Source of the DNA: Trachythela sp. YZ-2020
Taxonomy: Eukaryota; Cnidaria; Anthozoa; Malacalcyonacea; Clavulariidae
Length of the DNA stretch: 64,000 bases
Reading direction: 5' to 3'
Assembly: GCA_016169945.1 (NCBI GenBank)
Contig: JADLSH010000076.1
Coordinates: 997,001-1,061,000 of the forward strand
In this document: piece by piece, positions 54,212 to 64,000 of the stretch
Layout: each line of letters opens with the position of its first letter
How positions within the stretch are numbered: the stretch's first letter is position 1
Made by a program: the position numbers and the translations under genes
Notes under the pieces: model-generated
The model's input: the letters and a program-made list of their open reading frames with translations, nothing else
Database searches by the model: none
Told to the model about the DNA's origin: nothing

Positions 54212-54784
54212 TTTTCCTACTTTTCTCTACTAGTAGGATATGAGCTAATATCCTGCTAGTAGAGAACCAATCAGATTGCAGAATACCTCATATCCAGAGC
54301 TGCATATAATAATGTCTAATGTTCTACACATAGCTACTAAAAATAGAAATATCCTTTGAACAATTCTTATACTAGCATAGCCAGCGGGCAGACTCAACCT
54401 GAATTTATTAGTAATAAATTCAGGTTGAGTCTGCCCGCAAGCTAATACTAGCAAAGCAATTTTGTCATTTATGTAAAGCTACATAAAGATATGTGCATCA
54501 AAGGAAATATATATTTTAATAATCTTAACGAGTCGAAAACCACCTGCAAAAAGTTTCATATTTAAGGTGATGTTAATACACGCAACAATATTCCATGTAG
54601 CATCGGAAACAGTCGTTGAAAATAGTTATTTCATCGCCTTAACCTGTTCCTTAACTGTCTTTCGTCCATAAACCTACCCAGTACTGGCAGTAGGACACGT
54701 AATTGCGATTCAGAACACACATATTTCGGAGTAGTGAACCTTCGGAGTAGTGAACCTTCGGACTAGTGGGAAGTCACCGTTTGT

Positions 54785-55293
54785 TTATGCCGTGAATACA
54801 AAAACCGGAAGTGCACATACTTTTACGTTCGCTCATTGGTCGACTAATTAAGTGAACGTTATTGACGACCAATCAGAGCAAAGAAACTTGTAGCATGGCA
54901 ACGTAATTTTCGGCAATTGTTTGAAGTTTAGTTGCCGCGACTTTGCGGGAAGGCGGCCGAAAAACTCTCGATTTTTCACTTAAAAATTCATTTTTTGGCT
55001 TGGCAACAACTCAAACCTTTTTCTCTACATCTATCTGAGTATGAATATGTTTGTTGCCAGCTTCTAACACGAAGAAGAGGCACAACTCGGCTTATGTATT
55101 AGAGAAAGTTTACATGAAAGGTGCCCTACACGAAGGTAACGGTACCGCGATAATTCCAACATTCATGAATACAATGGAGCCAACACAATCGGTAGAATTT
55201 AATATCAACGACAATAAAGAAACATTGGAATTGGAGACAACTACAGACAAAGAGACTGCCAAATTGCTGCTTTCACTGTCACGAATGAAATAA
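54785..55293 (+). other. Single foldback-type arm with CCAAT boxes, followed by a short ORF
   Basis: 54,785-55,070 is a diverged version of the 13,170-13,450 arm (ACAAAAACCGGAAGTG, TTCGCTCATTGG, CCAATCAGAGCAAAG, ATCTGAGTATGAATATG). Immediately downstream a frame of about 80 codons (55,051-55,293) encodes KKRHNSAYVLEKVYMKGALH and ends LLLSLSRMK. I do not recognise it. The arm could be this ORF's promoter, or the juxtaposition is chance. Confidence 0.45.
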
Positions 55294-55376
55294 CATCTTC
55301 CAATTGACAGTATTATATTAAAATAAACCTAAACTAGTTATTTACATATTGACATATATCCGTTCATATTATTATA

Positions 55377-55533
55377 CAGGGTGTATTAAAAAAAAAGTAG
55401 ACCATTTCAAATTTAAATTAGCCATAACTGAAAGAAAAATGTTTCAATTAAGTTTAGAGCTGTCAAATTAATACAACAGGTTGTGGCTATAAATTCGAAT
55501 TTGAAAGGGTCTACTTTTTCTTGATACAACGTG
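55377..55533. mobile_element. 157-bp TA-flanked MITE
   Basis: Left CAGGGTGTATTAAAAAA with GTAGACC; right complement near 55,505-55,533 (GGTCTACTTTTTCTTGATAC). TATA lies on each side, so a TA duplication is likely (Tc1/mariner-like). Confidence 0.75.
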
Positions 55534-55539
55534 TATATT

Positions 55540-56380
55540 TACTAATTAATATTGTGTTGTGTAGATAGCATTAAATCTGTATATAAAAGTTTATATTCTA
55601 TAAGTACAAGCATATAAATGCAAAGGCTCAGGGGGTTCATATTATAATGCTTAACTGAAAAAATATAGAATAGACAAATTTCCTTTTCGTCTTAATTACA
55701 TGTAACTCGAAAACGTTCGACCATGTCTATGTATATGGTAATGAAAAGTGATGGTATGCTTCAACGATAGTAGTTTAATCAACCGATCACGACTATATAT
55801 AGCACTGACAAGGAACAAATTCAAAAAGTAAGGGTAATGACTAACGTGTCATGTAAATATGAGCTCAGCATGCATCTAAAGTCATTCAAATATATTCAAA
55901 CTTATAGTGCAAATATTTTTCACATCTGTCTGTGATGTTGAAGTTCGTAAAACGGCATAAATTTATAAAGGTTCAATCACAGGCAGCCCAATCTTGGGTA
56001 GAGTTGTATTTATAGTATACTATATAAAGATTGTATTATGGTAAAAATGTGTGGTGAAAATATATATTTTAAATAAAATTTACTTGCCTAACTTGTTGTT
56101 TGTGTTCTCCTTTTATCCCTACTTTGTTGAGCTATGAATTAATCGAAAGTTTTTGTGTGATGCCTGCTGTCGACGCCGAATACTTAATAGGAGTTAAAGG
56201 CTAATTATTCGCAGCCCCGGATCCGTCGAGACAAACATCCCTCTTAAATTGCAACTCTCTCAACGGTAGAGGAGGCCAGGTGGCCAAGCTGCCGACGTGT
56301 CCATTTTCGGTCGTTGTCAGTTCAACAGAGTGGGGATTTTGATTTCTATTGATCAAAAATTGGTTTAAAAATTGCCCGAG
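55540..56380. other. No supported gene
   Basis: AT-rich. At 56,190-56,225 a TAAAGGCTAATTATTCGCAG block is repeated in similar form at 57,088-57,115. Confidence 0.45.
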
Positions 56381-56383
56381 ATG

Positions 56384-56830
56384 TTAAAGTATCGTTATAT
56401 ATGAAAAGATCGGTGTTTGTTCTACATGCTGGCATCTTTCGAACTTAGGTAATTTACGAACAGTTGTGTATACAAAACAGGTAAACCTCTGTACCGTGAC
56501 GTGTGTGATCTTCTTCCGGGAATATTTCTTGCCTGACAGTAATCTTGATTTTATCGCGCGGGAAATTGTTGACATCGCAATTCTGCCTTGAACATCTCCA
56601 AACTCTTCTAAAATTTCGCTTATCTCTCGCATTGAGGTCGATCCCTTAGTCGCTTTCAACGTTTCTATCAGTTCCAAGTCATTGTCAGTTAATGTGCGAT
56701 TACGTAGTCCTCCACGGGATTGCACAGCAAAACTGTTTCTTTGGCAAAATTCCCTCCATATCTTTGCAACTGTTTGCTGTGAAATGCAGAAACATTTCGC
56801 AATCTCAAAATAAGTAACTGGAATATAACC
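56384..56830 (-). pseudogene. Tc1/IS630-like transposase N-terminal fragment
   Basis: The minus-strand frame shows a paired helix-turn-helix: EIAKCFCISQQTVAKIWREF, GLRNRTLTDNDLELIETL and MREISEILEEFGD...STISRAIKS, then RKKITHVTVQRFT. A frameshift follows, and only a degraded start of the catalytic region remains. The DNA-binding half is similar to IS630/Tc1 transposases of cnidarians. No inverted termini were identified. Confidence 0.65.
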
Positions 56831-56834
56831 TGTT

Positions 56835-58125
56835 AAATATAACCTTGTTGCAGGTTTTTAACAGCTTTTATAAACAAATTTTATACTCAACCAAAACTAT
56901 TCTAAAAATATTCTTAAATTAATCAAATAACTACACTTTAACAATAAAATATAGTTGACATGATAGTATAATGCCTTTACGTTCTTTTAATTACTCCATG
57001 AGCTCATTTAGAGCGGTTTATGCAACCTTTTCTGTGGCCTATATGTTGTGTCAACATGTGTGTTGCTCATCATATTTATATAGAAGGTAAAGGCTAATTA
57101 CTCGCGGCCCGACCGCATCGCCTTCAAAGTCAAATATCTCCGCTCAAACTTGTCGTACGGCAAAATAAATTCGATCAAATCTTTTTACAAATGTTTCTCT
57201 TTCTAACGAATATGGTTTGATCATAACTCGGGCAAATTTAGCGACGAATGGAGCCAAAATCTCTCTCAATTTCGGCTATGTTCATAATACTTCGAACTGT
57301 TCGGGCATGATTGTGGACGTCACGTAAACAAACTGGTAAACAATACCGTCTTACGCGGGGTGGGACAGCAGTCAAATTTGTCCCTGCCTTGGGACAATTT
57401 GTCTTTTGTTGTAGCATAGTGATTTGGTAGAAAATTCCCTGTTGGGATATAAAATATAATGAATTACTAATATGTAAATATGGCAACAACATTTGGGGAT
57501 TATTTTTTTTCAGACGTTTTAGGTTGTGTAAGACATATATTTCATCGCCTACCTGGACTGAGTAATTCATGCCTTGTTTAGATACATTTAAATCTTGAAA
57601 GATCTCTGTATAATCATTTCTGTGGGTTACAATGGTGAAACTTGTTCACAAAATTATCATTTCAGGTTCATTGGAAAATTTTTTATATTATATAAGTCAG
57701 CCGAGGTGTTTTGGCTATTCCTCGATATATCTATCAGCAACTGTTGCTCATTTTGAGCCACCTGAACAACAGTTTCATGCACACAGGTAAAATTATTCTA
57801 TTATGCATAAATTACACAACAGGTAAAATTATTCTATTAAGCACTCATTTACATTTGACACCGGAAACGATTTACCCGCTAAAAAGGTGTCTTATGCTCA
57901 AAATTTGTCCATTTCTCCGGAAAGAATTATGCTTAATGACATTAAAATTAATTGGTAAACTTTGCAGAACAAGTTTTTTGGGCATAACATCATCCGGTTG
58001 GTTAATATTAGGCAATAAGCTACCAATTTTAAAATCAATACGAGACCGGTTTTATTAAATGAAAAATTGAAATACGATAGTTCATGACAACATGAGTATT
58101 ATATGTTTAACATCACAGATGTATA
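56835..58125. other. No supported gene
   Basis: AT-rich. The ORF at 57,238-57,570 on minus has no domain, nor does 57,711-58,058 on plus, though the latter contains a small direct duplication of ACAGGTAAAATTATTCTATT. Confidence 0.45.
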
Positions 58126-58129
58126 TAAA

Positions 58130-58612
58130 AATATGTTTTCATTATATAGGCTAAAATTTAGCTTCAACTTGATTAAGCAAAGATGACTACATCTTCTTAA
58201 CCTGCCAGCAAAAGATGACTGCATCTTTCTGACACAAGAGTTTCCGCTAAACTTATTCTTTATAATAGAAACAAAAAAAGTTGTTTATAGCGCTAGCATT
58301 TGCATCACTGTTGAGATTTGACGCATCTTATATACTTATAGGCGTCATTTTGTTTATACTGCATCCTATAAAAAACTCAGAGCATGCATTTGGAAATTGC
58401 GCACAAATCATACTGAATTGCGAATATATATAGCAATGCGATGCCAATTTATAATATATATGTTTTCATTATAAAGGCTTGAATTTAGCTTCAACTGGTT
58501 AAGCAAAGATGACTACATCTTCTTAACCTGCCAGAAAAAGATGACTGCATCTTTCTGACACAAGAGTTTCTGCTAAACTTATTCTTTATATGGTAGAAAC
58601 AAAAATAGTTGC
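58130..58612 (+). repeat. Two direct copies of a ~160-bp block
   Basis: 58,137-58,297 and 58,460-58,612 share GACTACATCTTCTTAACCTG and GATGACTGCATCTTTCTGAC with few differences, separated by about 165 bp of other sequence. Each contains AAGATGACT...ATCTTCTT local inversions. No solo-LTR hallmarks. Confidence 0.75.
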
Positions 58613-58639
58613 TATACACAGTAAAAACAAACTGGTTAA

Positions 58640-58790
58640 AATTACCAGTTTTTTTTGGTTGTAACCAATTTGAATTGGTCATTTTAACCAATTAATGAAT
58701 TCGTTATTCTGAAATGACCAATTAATATTGTTTCAACCAATTTTTAATTGGTTGCATTTTCTACCAATTTAAATTGGTCAATTTAACCTT
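58640..58790. repeat. ACCAATT/AATTGGT palindrome cluster, left of repeat unit copy 2
   Basis: At least six half or full ACCAATTNNAATTGGT palindromes lie immediately beside the unit edge at about 58,795. Related to the 27-bp array on the other edge (61,410-61,590). Confidence 0.7.
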
Positions 58791-58794
58791 TTTA

Positions 58795-61385
58795 GTGCAA
58801 AGTTTTTAACTTTGCAGTATTGTGATGAGGGGCGAAAATTCACACGAGCTATCATACATGCATAGATACATATATACATCATAGTGTAAACTTTCCGGGG
58901 GGTGATACAATTTATGTTTCTTTTTAAATTCCATTAACATTTAGTGATTTAGTGCTTCAAGACAGGGCTTCACATTTTTCTTTAAATATTCTTTTGATCT
59001 TATGGCGATTTTACACAAACTATGCTGAATTAGAGTCTTTATATTGAACTTGAAACATTTGCTGAAGACGTTGAATTGACATTAAATTGGCTGCCTTTCC
59101 CCCGGAACACCCGATTTTTTGTGCAATCTCAAATGCACGTGCGCTATCAAGTGCGTGGCCACGAGGTGATTGCGAGATTCGTACACGTGCCGTGTAGCGA
59201 CAAGAACATTATCATTTATATTATTTGACATTTGCTTTCGAGAATATGATTATGACAAAATATTTAAAGACTGTATCTCAAATGCGAGTTTGCAGATTAT
59301 ATAAATGATAAGGAAGGTAAATGTGGTAGCAGTTTAAAGGCTATATTATTTCAAATACAACTATAGCCTTGTGAACTATAGGGGCAATGCCAATGTGGCA
59401 ATGTCAATAAACTTGTGCAAGTCGATGGCTGAATATATATAGTATACTGCGTGTATTCGATCTGTAATCTGTATTATGAACTATCAAAACAGTGTAGACT
59501 ATAGTATCCGATTTATATTATAACCTCCATGGTATAAAACGGAATCATATAAACGTGCTGCAAAGCCTGCAGTCCCAATAGTCGTGTTAATTTAAACTTT
59601 ACAGTATACCTTGAATTGATGGGATATAATTGTATTGGGATGTATAATATTTTAAAATAAATGTAAATTCTGATTTTCTGTGATATAAATAATTACGTTT
59701 GAAGTGTGAACGTAAACAACAGTACTGTTTATATATGCATTGTCATTGACATTGTTAGGAAAACAAAAGTTACACAGTATTTCCGCTTTGAAAAAAATCC
59801 TTGTGTCGGTGTTCTAGTTGAAGGCAGTGGCCGACTATACACCCTTAGTTTTTATACTATTTCACCAAACAATTCAGATTTCCGACTTGGGCTAATATAT
59901 AATAGCCGCCCATGTGCAAAATTTGAAGTGACAGTCCAGAATTATAGAGTACAAACATATACAGTAGTCATATTACTGTAAACAAAATTTTCAACACAAC
60001 ATTTAATAATAATATGAACCCTGTAATATTTACAAAACTAAACTATATCATACATGTAACTACTCTTTACTCTTTGTCCTTCTATAACTTAATACTGAGT
60101 ATAAGTCATAAACATAACGATTAACGAATGTTTTTCTTTCAACACAACGACAACGTAATATTTACTGTAACTATTCATCCACAACATTCATTGCCTTGAC
60201 AACTTTGTCCTCTCTCAAGATTACAAATAAAATCTTTTTTACTAAAAGCAAAGTTTCAATGATCATTTTCTTGGAAAGCTTAGTAGGGTCTGTCTCTTGT
60301 TACAAGTAATTATAAATGGGGCATAATTTGCCTGCGTATGTTTACGCTTGGCGTTAAAAACACAATTTTCAAAAGCGAAGTTAAAAATAGGCCTTCGAAA
60401 AACAAATGTCATGAGAACTTGACAATCTTGACATAATTATAAATACTGCTACTAGCTATAATTCCGTGCATGACTCATCTATTTATGCATCAGTCAAATC
60501 CAAGCGTGCCCATCCCCCCCCCCCCCCGGGCCACCGCAGGGCATTTTCCTGTAAAACACGTCCCGGGGGTTGGGCATTTGAACTAAAACCTTTGCCCGGG
60601 GGCGGGGCATTTGAAATTAAGGATTTTGGAGGTTTATGATCACCGATAACTTGATAATATAAAACAAAACAATACCAGTTTCAGAACATTTAATAAATGA
60701 ATGTTGTAGAATATATATATATATATATAGTTTTTCTGTTTTATTTCAAAAACCACTACAAACGCATAAATTCGAACCACACCGCAAACTTTAAAAATAA
60801 ATGCGCTAGAGCATGACGACAGCAAAACGCGCTAGAGTATGACGCACAATAGGGCGATATAGTAATCAGAGGGCATTCGCTCGAAACGTTGAAGAAAGTA
60901 TTCTCTTTATGTTCAAGTAGTTGGATAACCTACTCTTCTTGGCCAAACAGTCCAGTTGTCCCCGGGGTGGGGGATTTGCTACTGATTTTTTGCCCCGCAG
61001 CGGTCATTTTCACATGTTTTTTATCCCTGCCCCCGGGAATTTGTTGCATAATTTCGAAAACTGGCAAAAGCCCGGGGGTTTGCCCGGGGGGGGGGGTTGG
61101 TCACGCTTGGATTTGACTGATGCATTACGTCAGCAATAAATATGCATACACTTCCCACGGCGAGTTGTGAAATATTCTTTATCTGTAGGATCAAGCAGAG
61201 ATTTTCCTGAAACATTTACTTGCATTACTTGTAAATTATGGTGTTACAGGATCCAAAATTCAAAAAAAATTTGTCTTCGCAGCAGAGTACTTCAGTGCTT
61301 CCATATTAATCTTTCGTTTTTCTTACTGAATTTCCCCCCATTTTCACTCTGAAACTTTGCACAATCCTTGGATCCCTAGTTATTT
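58795..61385 (+). repeat. Repeat unit copy 2 (empty site for the 8.55-kb transposon)
   Basis: Inverted copy of 15,709-26,755. At about 59,190-59,215 the sequence GTGCCGTGTAGCGACAAG is continuous where copy 1 carries the transposon. At 59,890-59,910 it lacks the 540-bp insertion. It has its own insertion (60,486-61,124). No coding sequence recognised. Confidence 0.88.
60486..61124. mobile_element. Harbinger-like MITE with TTA duplication
   Basis: Ends TGCATCAGTCAAATCCAAGC and exact complement, flanked by TTA on both sides (60,483-60,485 and 61,125-61,127). Copy 1 of the unit has a single TTA-like site at the position. TWA duplications are typical of PIF/Harbinger. The interior has long C and G runs next to the ends and GCCCGGGGG motifs. 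No transposase. Confidence 0.82.
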
Positions 61386-61409
61386 TGGTCACTCAATGTC
61401 GAATGACCA

Positions 61410-61590
61410 ATTCTAAATTGTTCATATCTGCAACCAATTCTAAATTAGTCATATCCGCAACCAATTCTAAATTGGTCATATCAATAACCAATTCTAAATT
61501 GGTCAAATCAATAACCAATTCTAAATTGGTCAAGTCAATAACCAATTCTAAATTGGTCAAGTCAATAACCAATTCTAAATTGGTCAAATG
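61410..61590. repeat. 27-bp palindromic tandem repeat
   Basis: Seven units of about 27 bp with core ACCAATTCTAAATTGGT, open on both strands because 27 is divisible by three. Adjoins the right edge of repeat unit copy 2. Confidence 0.9.
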
Positions 61591-61619
61591 TTGGGTGCGG
61601 AAACCTATTGGGCACAAGT

Positions 61620-62240
61620 GCCCCAGCAACTAAATTAATAGGCAAAATCCACATGTTCCAAAACTAACAATAAATTGGTCATATTCACAACCAATTATAT
61701 TAATTGATTAATGTCAAAATTATCTTATTCATGGGCTTATCTTAGATTGGATGTTGGAAAGGGGTATAGCCCTATACTCCCCCAAATAACTCCCCCCTGT
61801 ATAATGAGCCCCTGGAATCAGGGCCTGTTCATATAAGCCGGGCTAGCCCAGCTGACTCGATTATTTGGCATTTTACTGTGGCTTAGAGACTGGCATGAAA
61901 TAAAGTTGAAAGGAACAGCCAGTTTAGATTATAGGTCCAAGGTTGTTCTAGGCCCAGTTTAGACGCCATAACTTTTCAGGAGTAACTTTTAATGTAAATG
62001 AGCAAATTATTTGTTTAAGTTCATTTGCATTAAGTTTGGCTCATGAAAAATAGTACAATACATACAGAGAACAGGCCTTAGTGTTAATTAAAACATTCTA
62101 AAAACTCGTAATAACAGGTCCTATATGGGACCTGCAGGTAACAAACCCTCCCCTCAGAGGATTGACCATGTCCAGCAATTAAAATATGAAGTGAGCCAAT
62201 CAATCAATATTTAATCATTGGATAATTTATCTAAAACTAT
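61620..62240. other. No supported gene
   Basis: AT-rich, no ORF of note. Confidence 0.5.
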
Positions 62241-62249
62241 TACAATATT

Positions 62250-64000
62250 CACATTGTCTTCGGTGCCAGATATCTGGGTGTCACATATAATAAACCTGTT
62301 TGACAGGTGGATGCCTTTACTGTGTGCATAGGGAGATACACCTTTAACTTATCTGGCTCTAGAACAAAGGTGTCTGTATGAGCTGGTCTTCGTACTTCAT
62401 ATGAGTGAAAATGGCTTGAAAATGTTATTGTTTTAAGCTTCTTCGCAATAAAATATATCTTCCCTATAGGACCAAACCTTGAATAATTAAACATACAAAA
62501 CAATATGTTAAATACTACATATTCTGAACAAATGGGCTGGAGCAGGCTTTGAGCTATCTAGTAGGTTACATACAAGACAATACCCAATAGATTTTTCATG
62601 TAACACACAACAACAAGAGCAAACTGTACAGTTACCTATAAATATGTGCAGGATAATGAACCAAGTAGTGCATCTTGGGTATAACTGATCGCCCTGGGTA
62701 GATCTGGGTAAACTGCCACAAGAAATCCTCAATCTAACCTTCGAGAATACCAAGGTCATCTACACTTGCAACAGATTAAAATACAATATCTACAATTTTG
62801 AGCAGCAACAGGAAATGTTGCCATTTCTCATCATCATCCGAAACTGAACTGCCAATAACCAAGGGAAGAAATTTTCCTAGACACCACCATCTGTCTTGCT
62901 ACAATATAAATTTATACATGGTAAATAAAAGCAAAGCAAATATATGTTAACTTTAGTTTGCAGTGCAGGTCTCACTTTCACACTAATCACTATACAGGGT
63001 GTATAAAAAAACTTAACAAAATTGAAATTGCTCTCAACTTCGTGAAGCGGCTCCAGGTACGAAGTTTTTTATTAATATATATTGTTTGGGTATTTATAAT
63101 GTAGAATAAACTAAAAAATGCTGAAAGTTACATTTTTCAAAACCGAGGGGGTGTCTTGTCCAACAGATCAAAAATGGCTTGCGCACGAAATTTGAATGCT
63201 TAAAAGTTACTTGGAATTAGTGGGTGGAAAATGTGTTGGGTGTTGCATTGCTGTTCAAAATTTCAGAAAATTTGCTTAAGTGTAAGTCCTTCAAAACGTC
63301 GCGCAAACTTTCATTTTTAAGAAAAAATCAGCTTTTGCATGCTTAATTTACACCTTTACCTAATTTGCATATTGTCTAACAATGACAGTTTGTGCGACGT
63401 TTTGAAGGGCTTTTGATCTGTTGGAGACACGCTCCCTGGGTTTTGAAAAATGTAACTTTCAGAATTTTTTAGTTTATTCTACATCATAAATACCCAAACA
63501 ATTTATATTACTAAAAAACTTCGTACCTGGAGCCGCTTTGCGAAGTTGAGAGCAATTTCAATTTTGTTCAGTTTTTTTTTATACACCCTGTATATGACAG
63601 TAATGAAAGATTGTGCACTGGAGGTCAGGCAGACTTGCTTGCTATTGGGTTAACAAGTTCAGATATCTAGTCTGGTTAACCCATTAACAGCCAGTGAAAT
63701 ATTTGGAATCATAGAGAAACTAATGGGGGTAGAGAACAGTGCAAACATTTGTGGACACCCCCCCCCCCCCTCTTAATAGTAGCTGAATAACAGTGTGATA
63801 TAACCAAAATTATTCTCGACTTGCCTTTCTGTTTAAGATGATTGTTGTCACTTTTCAACATTTGGTAGCTAATAGGTGATGGCTTATTTTTATCATTTAT
63901 CATAATCAAAATAGGTCATCCTTTCATTGAACTGCTCAAGGGTGAAGTATTTCTCTCTAAGTATAAACTCCTTTAGCATTTCTTTGCACTCATATTGGAG
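62250..64000 (-). pseudogene. Decayed multi-exon gene of a repetitive invertebrate family
   Basis: Minus-strand exon pieces in order. (a) 64,000 to about 63,824: CKEMLKEFILREKYFTLEQF, a one-base frameshift near 63,896, then NDKNKPSPIS. (b) 62,898-62,636, between a TTGTAG acceptor and a GTAACT donor: WWCLGKFLPLVIGSSV, KWQHFLLLLKIVDIVF and IPKMHYLVHYPAHI, with two in-frame stops. (c) about 62,484-62,250: SRFGPIGKIYFIAKKL, SHFHSYEV and DKLKVYLPMHTVKAS. The order LPLxIG...FLLLLxIVD...PKMHYLVHYP...GxIxxI is one I know from long repetitive proteins in cnidarians and fish, probably transposon-borne. The gene extends beyond the window. Confidence 0.6.
62995..63590. mobile_element. 596-bp TA-flanked MITE
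   Basis: Ends CAGGGTGTATAAAAAAACTT and complement TTTTTATACACCCTG with about 200 bp inverted arms (for example TACCTGGAGCCGCTTTGCGA on the right against its complement at 63,035). TATA on both sides. It lies in an intron position of the decayed gene. Same terminus type as 55,377. Confidence 0.85.

Larger units (their letters stand above)
50044..54778 (+). mobile_element. MULE transposon copy B, decayed
   Basis: Inverse of copy A over almost its whole length: shortened subterminal array (50,050-50,640), TA microsatellite (50,655-50,675), degraded transposase, TTAA MITE, 55-bp palindrome (54,384-54,438), 16-bp terminal repeats (54,726-54,770), and the same end ACTAGTGGGAAGTCACC. Confidence 0.82.

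Noticed and set aside
57238..57570. Minus-strand ORF of 110 codons as a gene
   Set aside because: No motif, no splice or start context, and composition like translated AT-rich intergenic DNA.
58130..58612. LTR pair of a small LTR retrotransposon
   Set aside because: The blocks lack TG...CA ends, primer-binding site and internal coding sequence.
60889..61215. Pro/Gly-rich overlapping ORFs in three frames
   Set aside because: Inside the Harbinger-like MITE and driven by C and G runs near its ends.
61385..61633. ORFs reading TNSKLVKSI repeats on plus and LELVIDLTN repeats on minus
   Set aside because: 27-bp palindromic tandem repeat, open on both strands by arithmetic, no domain.

Overview
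The window reads as a transposon-dense, AT-rich stretch of an animal nuclear genome, most likely a cnidarian or a similar marine invertebrate. That placement is inference. It rests on spliced genes with GT-AG introns, a CR1-like LINE with a GDVaVLLNPGP signature before its endonuclease, MuDR/MULE, hAT, TTAA-type and Harbinger-like inverted-repeat elements, tRNA-headed SINEs, and several protein families I associate with cnidarian and lancelet genomes. I see no rRNA, no bona fide tRNA, no CRISPR array and no clear single-copy housekeeping gene. Almost every recognisable coding segment is mobile-element-borne or decayed.

Layout. 0-6.2 kb: two decayed LINEs, a decayed repetitive gene fragment, and an inverted repeat that abuts a candidate hammerhead ribozyme. 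7.7-10.6 kb: a multi-exon zinc-finger gene of unknown function with one frameshift. 11-14 kb: a coiled-coil plus SGNH-hydrolase ORF split by a 1.8-kb foldback element with CCAAT-rich arms. 14.8-15.5 kb: a MULE-type MITE. 15.7-26.75 kb: one copy of a repeat unit into which an 8.55-kb two-gene DNA transposon (17,796-26,348) has inserted. An inverted second copy of the unit at 58.8-61.4 kb lacks that insertion and serves as the empty site. 27-30.5 kb: LINE, Gag-like and SINE remnants. 30.5-36.6, 38.2-40.3 and 50.0-54.8 kb: three copies of one MULE family, the first with an intact two-exon transposase. 42.57-47.01 kb: a complete hAT transposon with a perfect 8-bp target duplication. 47.6-49.3 kb: two unidentified exon-like ORFs and a cluster of TTCATGAA palindromes. 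55-64 kb: MITEs, a Tc1/IS630-like fragment, the empty repeat unit, and a decayed multi-exon gene.

The main system is the 8.55-kb element. Its termini begin TAC and end GTA, flanked by a candidate 6-bp duplication AGACGC. Each end carries hundreds of bases of a 20-bp minisatellite in inverted orientation. Inside are an RVE-like DDE integrase (D130, D189, E230) and, on the opposite strand, a four-exon gene combining an N-terminal zinc ribbon, a basic/coil region, a Glu/Pro-rich exon and a C-terminal HECT-type E3 ubiquitin-ligase domain with the catalytic Cys context AHTCG. Termini, duplication length and integrase resemble what I recall of the IS3EU superfamily. Linkage of a HECT ligase to this integrase suggests the transposon carries its own ubiquitin-pathway function. 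This copy is frameshifted in both genes. All coordinates and repeat comparisons were made by eye, without alignment software.
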